This document shows, piece after piece, positions 1 to 7,547 of a stretch of DNA of 18,927 bases (position 1 is the stretch's first letter; every line of letters begins with the position of its first letter). The notes beneath the pieces are model-generated. The model made no database searches, was not told the DNA's origin, and saw nothing but the letters and a program-made list of their open reading frames with translations. Where the stretch lies: contig DOIS01000370.1 of the NCBI GenBank assembly GCA_003511785.1, positions 1 through 18,927 of the forward strand. The letters are read 5' to 3'. Source of the DNA: Paracoccaceae bacterium. GTDB taxonomy: Bacteria; Pseudomonadota; Alphaproteobacteria; Rhodobacterales; Rhodobacteraceae. The position numbers were made by a program, and so were the translations under genes.

Positions 1-301
1 TCTCGCCCATGCTTTCCAGCCGTCGCACGATGCCGGAAATCATCTGGTCGATGCGCTCGGGCTCGATCGGGCGTTTCTGCATCGAAATGCGGATCGAGCG
101 CTCCAGCTTGTCGCGGTCGAAATCCTCACGCTTGCCGGAGGTCTTGATGACCACCAGATCGCGCAGCTGCACCCGCTCATAGGTGGTGAACCGGCCCCCG
201 CAAGCCGGGCAGAGGCGGCGGCGGCGAATGGCCACGTGATCCTCGGCAGGCCGCGAGTCCTTGACCTGCGTGTCGATGTTTCCGCAAAACGGGCAGCGCA
301 T
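1..301 (-). CDS. nrdR: Transcriptional repressor NrdR (partial, 3' end outside window)
   Basis: I translated the reverse strand from the ATG at 299-301 and it stays open for 100 residues to the window edge; NrdR is normally about 150 residues. The start reads MRCPFCGNIDTQVKDSR. Cys3/Cys6 and Cys31/Cys34 form the N-terminal zinc ribbon. An ATP-cone domain begins near residue 49 (LVVIKTSGKREDFDRDKLE). NrdR is a nucleotide-sensing repressor of ribonucleotide reductase operons that binds NrdR boxes. A Shine-Dalgarno AAGGGG lies about 8 nt upstream of the ATG, and a candidate promoter with an overlapping DnaA box precedes it. The ATG shares one base with the stop of a five-codon mini-ORF (318-301). 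The family assignment is firm; only the C-terminus is missing. Confidence 0.95.
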   Translation of the reverse strand, partial: MRCPFCGNIDTQVKDSRPAEDHVAIRRRRLCPACGGRFTTYERVQLRDLVVIKTSGKREDFDRDKLERSIRISMQKRPIEPERIDQMISGIVRRLESMGE

Positions 302-338
302 CAGCCGGTCCCCTTCATGTTGTCTGCTCTTGTTGTTG

Positions 339-351
339 TGGCCTTTGGCCA
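339..351. repeat. 13 bp palindromic hairpin in the nrdR leader
   Basis: TGGCC-TTT-GGCCA is a perfect 5 bp stem with a three-base centre. It sits between the proposed -10 of nrdR and its ribosome-binding site, so it would lie at the very 5' end of the leader or overlap the transcription start. It has no U-tract, so it is not a terminator. It could be a regulator half-site pair or chance. Confidence 0.3.
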
Positions 352-354
352 GCG

Positions 355-382
355 GTTATCCACAACTATAGGGGTTTGCCAA
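355..382 (-). promoter_or_regulatory. Candidate sigma-70 promoter of nrdR
   Basis: Reading the minus strand, TTGGCA (382-377) matches five of six bases of the -35 consensus. It is followed after 16 nt by GATAAC (360-355), which shares the central ATAA of the -10 box. Transcription would start near 348 and leave a leader of roughly 45 nt before the nrdR ATG at 301. The -10 hexamer is covered by a DnaA box. The call rests on consensus matching only. Confidence 0.4.
356..364 (+). promoter_or_regulatory. Perfect DnaA box (TTATCCACA)
   Basis: The 9-mer TTATCCACA is the consensus high-affinity DnaA box. It lies 55 bp upstream of the nrdR start and overlaps the proposed -10 element, so bound DnaA would be expected to compete with RNA polymerase. 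DnaA-ATP is known to control ribonucleotide reductase genes in some bacteria; extending that to nrdR here is inference. Confidence 0.55.
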
Positions 383-434
383 AGTCTTGGGTAGGGTCGA
401 TTTGCAGCCGCAAGATACGGAGTTGCCCGCGCTC

Positions 435-845
435 TCAGGCGAAATGCGCCGCGACGCGGCGGGTGTGCGGTCGGCTGCGGTGCTCGAAGAGGTAGATCCC
501 CTGCCATGTGCCCAGGCACGGCACGCCGCCCGCGACAGGGATAGAGAGCGACACCGGCAGAAGCGCGGCCTTGATATGCGCGGGCATGTCGTCGGGACCC
601 TCGTAGGTATGGCGGATCCAGGCCATCGAGGGGGCGTCGCCCGGCGGCACCAGGCGGGCGAAAAACTCGGCCAGGTCGTCCTGCACCTCGGGGTCGGCGT
701 TCTCCTGGATCACCAGCGAACAGGAGGTGTGGCGCAGGAAGAGGGTGAGCAGCCCGTCGCCCTGCCCCGTCAGCCAGGCGCGGACCTCGCGCGTGAACTC
801 GGTCAGGCCGGGGCCGCGTGTGGCGATGGTGAACTCGGTCTGCAT
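435..845 (-). CDS. YjbQ/UPF0047 family protein
   Basis: A 136-residue protein, the usual size for this single-domain family. The signature is clear: RHTSCSLVIQENADPEVQDD at about 38-57, DDMPAHIKAALL at about 86-95, and LGTWQGIYLFEHR at about 111-123. His39, Cys42 and His90 are conserved candidates for the active or metal site. The E. coli homologue YjbQ has weak thiamine-phosphate synthase activity, but the physiological role of the family is unsettled. The ATG at 843-845 was chosen from the family N-terminus; the longer frame to 1148 overlaps the neighbouring gene and is a shadow. No strong Shine-Dalgarno is visible. The gene lies 38 bp downstream of the last tandem exported paralogue in the same direction, so it may share a transcript. 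Confidence 0.9.
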   Translation of the reverse strand: MQTEFTIATRGPGLTEFTREVRAWLTGQGDGLLTLFLRHTSCSLVIQENADPEVQDDLAEFFARLVPPGDAPSMAWIRHTYEGPDDMPAHIKAALLPVSLSIPVAGGVPCLGTWQGIYLFEHRSRPHTRRVAAHFA

Positions 846-883
846 GGGGCGATGCTGCCACGGCGTCGGGGCGCGCTCAATCC

Positions 884-1303
884 TCAGTTCCAGAACCGGC
901 GGTCCAGCGGATCGAACCGGCCGCCATAGCAGTATTGCCGGGCGAACCCGGCCGAGAGGTTGTCGCCCACCCGTTCGACCGAGAGCGTGAGCGGCGTGGA
1001 GAGGTCCGCGCCCGGCGGCGGGGCCAGGGCGAATTGCACGGCGCGGTGGCCGGGGCGGGTCACGGCGGCACCGATCGCGCGATGGATATAGATCCGGTCG
1101 GTGGCCCCCACGCCGAGCTGCGACAGGGCATAATCCCCGATGCCGCACCAGAAATCGGCGGGCCCCGAGCCGGGTTCGCTCAGCACCTCGTAGAGGCCGC
1201 CGCCCAGGGGGAAGACCTCGTGCCGGTTCCAGGCCCGCCAGGACAGGGCCATGCTGGGCAGGAGGAGGCCGAGAATGAGAGCCATGGCACAGGTCCGGCG
1301 CAT
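884..1303 (-). CDS. Small exported protein, tandem paralogue 1
   Basis: A 139-residue predicted exported protein of unknown function. Residues 1-20 (MRRTCAMALILGLLLPSMAL) form a signal peptide. The mature part resembles the next two genes upstream: an aromatic-rich start (SWRAWNRHEV), FWCGIGDYA at 51-59, a TDRIYIHR strand, RPGHRAVQFALAPPPGAD, VGDNLSAGF, and QYC ending at Cys125. Cys53 and Cys125 are conserved in all three copies and could form a disulphide. The ATG at 1303 is preferred because TAGGA lies about 8 nt upstream; an in-frame ATG at 1312, one base after the previous stop, is possible. The spacing implies one operon with paralogues 2 and 3. I do not recognise a named family. Confidence 0.8.
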   Translation of the reverse strand: MRRTCAMALILGLLLPSMALSWRAWNRHEVFPLGGGLYEVLSEPGSGPADFWCGIGDYALSQLGVGATDRIYIHRAIGAAVTRPGHRAVQFALAPPPGADLSTPLTLSVERVGDNLSAGFARQYCYGGRFDPLDRRFWN

Positions 1304-1313
1304 CGGGCCCATC

Positions 1314-1718
1314 CTAGAAATCGGTGATCGACTTGAAACAGTATTGCTGGGCGAAACCGGCGCTGAGATTGTCACCCGCGCGCTTGACCGTCAGCGAGTA
1401 GCCGGTCGAGGTATCCGCCCCCGGTGGCGCGGACAGGGTGAATTGAACGGCTGTGCGCCCCGGCGCCACGGTGCTGTCGCCCACCGGGCGCCAGAGATAG
1501 ACCTTCTGCGTGGCCGCCGCGCCCAGCACCCGGGTCGCGTAATCCCCGGCGCTGCACCAGAACTCCTGCGCCGAGGAACGGGCATGGCGGCGCACCACCT
1601 CGAAGGCGGGGGGCTGGACCGCCACGACCTCGTTGCCGTTGCGTGCGGTCCAGGCACCGGCGGGGGCCGCGAACGCCAGCAGGGCAGCGGTGGCGGGGAA
1701 GATACAGCGGGCGCGCAT
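1314..1718 (-). CDS. Small exported protein, tandem paralogue 2
   Basis: A 134-residue protein with a signal peptide (MRARCIFPATAALLAFAAPAGA, predicted cleavage before WTARNGNEV). Shared core with its neighbours: FWCSAGDYATRVLG at 54-67, KVYLWRPVGDSTVAPGRTAVQFTL, APPGADTSTGYSLTV, AGDNLSAGFAQQYC. Cys55 and Cys127 are 72 residues apart, exactly as in paralogue 1. The ATG at 1718 follows the stop of paralogue 3 after 4 bp, and the AGGCGG just before it is very close for a Shine-Dalgarno, so translational coupling is likely. Function unknown; a periplasmic or secreted location is inferred from the signal peptide. The longer frame to 1907 overlaps paralogue 3 and is not supported. Confidence 0.8.
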   Translation of the reverse strand: MRARCIFPATAALLAFAAPAGAWTARNGNEVVAVQPPAFEVVRRHARSSAQEFWCSAGDYATRVLGAAATQKVYLWRPVGDSTVAPGRTAVQFTLSAPPGADTSTGYSLTVKRAGDNLSAGFAQQYCFKSITDF

Positions 1719-1722
1719 CCGC

Positions 1723-2139
1723 CTAGAACCGCCGCGACGGCAGGACCTGGCAATAGCCCTTGGCCGCCTGCACCGACATGTTGTCGCCCACCTCCAACGC
1801 GTTGAGGCGCAGCGACGGCTCGGCCGGGACGATCCCTGCGGCCTCTGGCGAGAGCGTGAACTGCACCGCCGAGCGGCGGCCGGTGGTCTCGCTGGGTCCG
1901 CGGCCACGCGCTATATAGATGCGATCGGTCCAGCCCGCGCGCAGGGTGCGGTCCGCGAAATCACCCGCGGCGCACCAGTATTCCGCGCCGTTTGTCGCGC
2001 CTTTGCCCACCACCTCGAAGGTCGCGGCATCCACCGGATTCACGTTGAGACGGTTGAAGGCGGTAAAGGCCGCCGCCGCGCCGGGTACGGCCACGGCTAG
2101 CGCGAGGAAAAGCCAGCCGCGCTTGGCGAATGCGGTCAT
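1723..2139 (-). CDS. Small exported protein, tandem paralogue 3 (first gene of the cluster)
   Basis: A 138-residue protein with a signal peptide (about 1-24, ending GAAAA before FTAFNRLNV). It shares EYWCAAGDFADRTL (53-66), DRIYIARG, SAVQFTLSPEAAG, VGDNMSV and a terminal YC (Cys130) with the two genes downstream. Cys56 and Cys130 are 74 residues apart, against 72 in the others. It is the most divergent copy: NLSAGFAxQYC is replaced by NMSVQAAKGYC. The ATG at 2139 is fixed by a strong AGGAGG 8 nt upstream, so this is probably the lead gene and the promoter lies in 2140-2290. Function unknown. Confidence 0.82.
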   Translation of the reverse strand: MTAFAKRGWLFLALAVAVPGAAAAFTAFNRLNVNPVDAATFEVVGKGATNGAEYWCAAGDFADRTLRAGWTDRIYIARGRGPSETTGRRSAVQFTLSPEAAGIVPAEPSLRLNALEVGDNMSVQAAKGYCQVLPSRRF

Positions 2140-2260
2140 GGGTGCGCCTCCTGTTTTCTGATCGGGCCACCGACGGTCTCGGGCCCCCTGTTCTGACAGG
2201 TTTAGCACAGCACGGCGCAGGGGGAAGCCAAGCATCACGGGAATATGAGCGGGCGGACCA

Positions 2261-2290
2261 TACCCGCCGACGCCCGAACGCGGGCGGGTA
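2261..2290. repeat. Perfect inverted repeat TACCCGCC / GGCGGGTA
   Basis: Arms at 2261-2268 and 2283-2290 are exact reverse complements separated by 14 nt, and the loop itself contains a possible CGC/GCG pairing. It lies about 120-150 bp upstream of the first exported-paralogue start. There is no U-tract on either side, so it is not a standard intrinsic terminator. It could be an operator, an RNA structure, or part of a small RNA. Confidence 0.45.
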
Positions 2291-2528
2291 ACGGCATCCG
2301 GATCAGGAGAGGTTTGCCTTGAAGGCCACCGACTCCATCGCGCGTCCGCGTATCATCCCGCGCGGGTTGAAGGGGTCGGGTCGGCCTGTTCGACAGCCTC
2401 TTGCCCCGGCGTTCCGCGGCCGAGATAGCTGGCTTACCCGGTTGAGCCTTGTTTCGGGCGTGTCGCGGCGATCCGTGCGGTCAGCCTGTCGAAACGGACA
2501 ACGGCGCGGGACCGTCCACCGTTACCAC

Positions 2529-2559
2529 AAAAGAAAACGCCCGCCGGTTCGGCGGGCGT
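2529..2559 (-). terminator. Rho-independent terminator of rpoD
   Basis: On the minus strand, 8 bp after the rpoD stop, ACGCCCGCC-GAACC-GGCGGGCGT forms a perfect 9 bp GC-rich stem with a 5 nt loop (2559-2537). It is followed directly by the U-rich run TTTTCTTTTG. This is a textbook intrinsic terminator and marks the end of the dnaG-rpoD transcript. Confidence 0.93.
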
Positions 2560-2566
2560 GTTCGCG

Positions 2567-4546
<1,980 letters not shown>

Positions 4547-4570
4547 GGGTGCTCCTGCGGTGGTCCGGGC

Positions 4571-4633
4571 GATTCGCATCAGGACGAATCATTAGGGCGA
4601 TCGAGTGATTCGTCACCCCGTTTACCTCGATTC
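4571..4633. promoter_or_regulatory. GANTC cluster with 9 bp inverted repeat in the rpoD leader
   Basis: Four GANTC sites lie within 63 bp: 4571-4575 (GATTC), 4586-4590 (GAATC), 4607-4611 (GATTC) and 4629-4633 (GATTC). Two of them sit in the arms of a perfect inverted repeat, GACGAATCA (4583-4591) and TGATTCGTC (4606-4614), with a 14 nt spacer. GANTC is the target of the cell-cycle methyltransferase CcrM in alphaproteobacteria, and methylation of promoter GANTC sites alters transcription of some genes there. The element occupies most of the dnaG-rpoD gap. A promoter or operator role is inference; an RNA hairpin in the leader is the alternative. Confidence 0.5.
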
Positions 4634-4659
4634 TCCTAGTGTTTCCTCATCAAAACGCC

Positions 4660-6615
4660 TCATCGCCGCGTCTTGGAGTAGCTGATGCGCTCGAGCAGCG
4701 AGGCGAAGGCGTCGCGTTCCTGGCGACTGATTCGGGCGCCGTTGTCGCCTGTGTCATACTCGGCCTTATCCTCGGTCTCGCTGCGCTCGGCACGGTTTCG
4801 CATCTCGGCCGCCTGGCTCAGCCGCCAGGTCACCGCCTCGTCGGCGGCCCCGGTCAGATCCTCTTCGGCCTCGGCCACCTCGGCGGTCAGCCCGCGCCGC
4901 GACTCCAGCTTGGCCAGTTCCTCGGCCAGGGTCATCCGGGCCAGGTCCAGGTTTCCGGGCGCGCGCGGGGCCGGGTTGATGGCCACATGGCGGTGCCGCG
5001 TCAGCTTTTCAAGAGCGTCGCGGCCCAATTCGCGGTCGATCTCGGCGCGCAGCCGGTCCGGCCCGTCGTGGTGGTGGCGCAGCACCAGGTCGCGCAGCCG
5101 GTCGAGATGCGGGTCCGAGCAGGTCATGCGTTCCAGCCCGGTCTCGAACTCGTCCACCACGGCGGGGGTGCAGACCGCCGTGACCAGGATCACCGCCTCG
5201 CGCAGCCAGTCCTGCGCGGACCCGTCGCCAGACACCAGCGGGCTGGCCTTGGTCGAGGGCATCGGCACCGCCGGCGGGGGCGCACCCTTCACCCAGGGCC
5301 TGCGCGCCTGGCCGCCCTTGGCCTTGGGCCTGGTGCGAAACAGCTCCCAGCGCAGGTCCTTGAGCGCCTGGCCGTAATGGGTGCGGATCGATTGGTCGCG
5401 GATCGCCTTGATCCGCTCGCGCAAAGCCTTGTCCAGCGCGGCACGGCGTTCGGGGCTGTCGAAGCTCTTGCCTTCGGTCTCGCGCTGCCAAAGCAGCTGC
5501 ACCATCGGCACCGCCTGCTCGAGCCGGGCGCGCACTGCCTCCGGCCCCTCGGCGCGCAACAGGTCGTCGGGATCCTGCCCCTCGGGCATCAGGGCAAAGC
5601 GCAGGGATTGGCCCGCCTCCAGCAGCGGAAGCGCCAGGTCCATCAGCCGCATCGCCGCCCCCAGCCCCGCCTTGTCACCGTCGAGCGCCACGACGGGCTC
5701 GGGCGCGATGCGCCAGAGCAGCTGCAACTGGTGCTCGGTCACGGCGGTGCCCAGAGGCGCGACCGACGCGCCGAAACCCGCCTCCGAGAGCGCGATCACG
5801 TCCATGCAGCCCTCGGCCACGATCAGCGGCGCGCCCTTGCCGGCGGCCACGCGGGCCGGCCCCACGTTGAAGAGCGTGCGGCTCTTGTCGAAAAGCGGGG
5901 TCTCGGGCGAGTTGAGGTATTTCGCCGGATCGTCGGGCGACATCGCCCGCCCGCCGAAGGCGATGGCCCGCCCGCGCCCGTCGCGGATCGGGAACTGGAT
6001 GCGGTTGCGGAACGTGTCATAGGGCTTGCCGCCCCGGTTCGAGGCCCGCGCCAGCCCGGCCTCGAGGATCAGATCCTCGGCCACGCCCTTGCCGCGCAGG
6101 TGATCCCAGAGCCCCTGCCAGCCGTCCGGGGCGAACCCGATCTCCCAACGCTCGAGCGCGGCCTCGTCGAGCCCGCGCCGGGCGAGATAGGCGCGGGCCT
6201 CGGCCCCTGCCCCGGTCTTGAGTTGCAGGCGGAAGAACTGCACCGCCTGCTCCATGACCTCGGCCAGCAGGCTGTTGCGGTCGGCCTTTTCCTGCGCCTT
6301 GGGGTCGCGGGCGGGCATAGGCATCCCGGCCTCGCGGGCCAGGATCTCCACCGCCTCCATGAAGCCCACGTTCTCGCTGTCCTTGACGAAGGAGATCGCG
6401 TCGCCCTTGGCGTGGCAGCCGAAGCAGTAATAGAACCCCTTGCGATCATCGACGTGGAAGGAAGCGGTCTTTTCCTGGTGGAACGGGCATGGTGCCCACA
6501 TGTCGCCGCGGCCCTGGTTCGATTTGCGCTGGTCCCACGTGACCTTGCGCCCGACCACCTGGGACAGGCTGATCCGGCTGCGCAACTCGTCCAGGAATCC
6601 GGGCGGCAGGGCCAT
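4660..6615 (-). CDS. dnaG: DNA primase DnaG
   Basis: A 651-residue primase that makes RNA primers at the replication fork. The N-terminal CHC2 zinc finger has Cys43, His46, Cys64 and Cys67 (APCPFHQEKTASFH, YYCFGCHAKGD). The RNA polymerase core follows (SNRGGKPYDTFRNRIQFPI, AFGGRAM, KYLNSPETPLFDKSRTLFN). The Toprim centre is at about 262-320, with Glu268 (VAEGCMD), Asp312 and Asp314 (ALDGDKAG), then EGQDPDDLL at 345-353. The C-terminal third is the less conserved DnaB-interacting region. The ATG at 6615 is one base after the stop of the upstream exported-protein gene, so translation is probably coupled. rpoD follows in the same direction. The length is normal and the motifs are intact. Confidence 0.99.
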   Translation of the reverse strand: MALPPGFLDELRSRISLSQVVGRKVTWDQRKSNQGRGDMWAPCPFHQEKTASFHVDDRKGFYYCFGCHAKGDAISFVKDSENVGFMEAVEILAREAGMPMPARDPKAQEKADRNSLLAEVMEQAVQFFRLQLKTGAGAEARAYLARRGLDEAALERWEIGFAPDGWQGLWDHLRGKGVAEDLILEAGLARASNRGGKPYDTFRNRIQFPIRDGRGRAIAFGGRAMSPDDPAKYLNSPETPLFDKSRTLFNVGPARVAAGKGAPLIVAEGCMDVIALSEAGFGASVAPLGTAVTEHQLQLLWRIAPEPVVALDGDKAGLGAAMRLMDLALPLLEAGQSLRFALMPEGQDPDDLLRAEGPEAVRARLEQAVPMVQLLWQRETEGKSFDSPERRAALDKALRERIKAIRDQSIRTHYGQALKDLRWELFRTRPKAKGGQARRPWVKGAPPPAVPMPSTKASPLVSGDGSAQDWLREAVILVTAVCTPAVVDEFETGLERMTCSDPHLDRLRDLVLRHHHDGPDRLRAEIDRELGRDALEKLTRHRHVAINPAPRAPGNLDLARMTLAEELAKLESRRGLTAEVAEAEEDLTGAADEAVTWRLSQAAEMRNRAERSETEDKAEYDTGDNGARISRQERDAFASLLERISYSKTRR

Positions 6616-6616
6616 G

Positions 6617-6961
6617 TCAGTCGGACTTCAGCTGCTTCTGCATCTGCTGGATCTGGTCCCAATTGGCCAGGCATTGCTGCTGCATGAGCGCGCCCAGGTC
6701 GGTCTGGCGCACGTCGCGCATCTTCAACGCGTAGACATGGGCGGTGAGTTGCGGAATGGCGTTGTTGTATTGCGCGGGCCAGGCCGGGTCGGCGGCCAGG
6801 ATGGTGTCCAGAACGTCGCCCTGCGGCACCCGGTCGAGCCGGGCCTGGCGCACGGCGGCCATCACCTGGCCCTGAAAGGCGCAGGAGGTCTCCTTGTCCT
6901 CGGCGGCGGGGGCGGCGACGGGCAGGGCGAGAAGCGCGGCGATCAGGGCGGGACGGATCAT
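6617..6961 (-). CDS. Small exported protein of unknown function upstream of dnaG
   Basis: A 114-residue protein with a signal peptide (MIRPALIAALLALPVAAPAA, predicted cleavage before EDKETSC). The mature part is about 95 residues, helix- and Gln-rich at the C-terminus (MQQQCLANWDQIQQMQKQLK), with two cysteines, one near the mature start (TSCAFQG) and one near the end (QQQCLAN). GGAGG lies 9 nt upstream of the ATG at 6961; a GTG at 6964 one codon earlier is equally reachable. It ends one base before dnaG, which argues for co-transcription and coupling with primase, although an exported protein has no evident role in priming. I do not recognise the family. Confidence 0.75.
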   Translation of the reverse strand: MIRPALIAALLALPVAAPAAEDKETSCAFQGQVMAAVRQARLDRVPQGDVLDTILAADPAWPAQYNNAIPQLTAHVYALKMRDVRQTDLGALMQQQCLANWDQIQQMQKQLKSD

Positions 6962-6976
6962 CACGGGGGGCCTCCA

Positions 6977-6993
6977 GAATCGGTTTGGGATTC
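6977..6993. promoter_or_regulatory. Paired GANTC inverted repeat between soxG and the dnaG cluster
   Basis: GAATC (6977-6981) and GATTC (6989-6993) face each other with 7 nt between them inside the 40 bp gap between the soxG stop and the next start. Both are CcrM-type methylation sites. The gap holds no terminator and no clear -35/-10 pair, so this is flagged as a candidate regulatory site only. Confidence 0.3.
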
Positions 6994-7001
6994 GGGAGAG
7001 T

Positions 7002-7547
7002 TTATCCGCGCGCGGCGACAGCTTCCATCGCGGTCTTGAGTTCGTGCACCAACGTTGCCGCCATCGAGCGGAACGCCAGGATCAACACCGCGTGTTCCTC
7101 CAGCCGGGTGAGCGACACGGTCATGTGCCCCAGCTGGGTGCGCGCGGTGCGCCCCGGCGAAAGAGCGGCCGGGCGCGTGTCGATCGGCACCAGCCGGGCC
7201 AGCGCGTGCTCGAGTCCCGCGCCTTCCAGGCGCACCGCCGCCCAGCCGTCCGACTGGTCGGTAAGCGCGGCGTGCCGGGCCAGGGACGCGTCGGGCGCAG
7301 GACCGGCCAGAAGCACATGCGCGCGGCCGAACCAGATTGCCCGCTTGTTCGCTTCGCCGGTAGCCTGCCCCGGTTCGGGCCAGGCCAACCCGTGCGCCGC
7401 CTTCAGCGCCCGTGTCGCGGCCTTTTCCGCGCCGCGGAAGGGCGCGAGCGTGGTCAGCGCGCCCAACTCCGCCTCGCTCAGGCGCAGCCCGCCCGCCTCG
7501 GCCGGCAGCAGGCCCGCGCAGGGGCTCTTGGCGATCAGCTCACTCAC
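7002..7547 (-). CDS. soxG: Sarcosine oxidase gamma subunit
   Basis: A 181-residue protein occupying the gamma-subunit position of a heterotetrameric sarcosine oxidase operon and of the expected size (about 180-200). Gamma has a small aminomethyltransferase-like fold and contacts alpha in the complex. Visible features are LPAEAGGLRLSEAELGALTT near the N-terminus, the DGWAAVRLEGAGLEHALARL stretch at about 100-120, GRTARTQLGHMTVSLTRL in the middle, and a hydrophobic helix near the end (HAVLILAFRSMAATLVHEL). Translation starts at a GTG (7547-7545) that overlaps the 3' end of soxA by 8 bp, so coupling is likely. The assignment rests partly on position, since this is the least conserved subunit. 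Confidence 0.9.
   Translation of the reverse strand: MSELIAKSPCAGLLPAEAGGLRLSEAELGALTTLAPFRGAEKAATRALKAAHGLAWPEPGQATGEANKRAIWFGRAHVLLAGPAPDASLARHAALTDQSDGWAAVRLEGAGLEHALARLVPIDTRPAALSPGRTARTQLGHMTVSLTRLEEHAVLILAFRSMAATLVHELKTAMEAVAARG

Larger units (their letters stand above)
2140..2566. other. 427 bp non-coding region between rpoD and the paralogue cluster
   Basis: I see no credible gene on either strand; the open frames here lack ribosome-binding sites and family features. It holds the rpoD terminator (2529-2559), a perfect 8 bp inverted repeat (2261-2290), a short CCTGT/ACAGG dyad (2187-2200), a 10 bp palindrome CCCGCGCGGG (2357-2366), and two imperfect copies of a CAGGC-T/C-GACC element on the minus strand near 2375-2395 and 2480-2495. 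It must also contain the promoter of the exported-protein cluster, but I cannot place it with confidence. A small RNA gene is possible but not demonstrated. Confidence 0.5.

Noticed and set aside
4639..6687. Long open frame on the plus strand opposite dnaG
   Set aside because: It mirrors dnaG, has an Ala/Gly/Arg/His-rich composition, no recognisable motif and no start signal.
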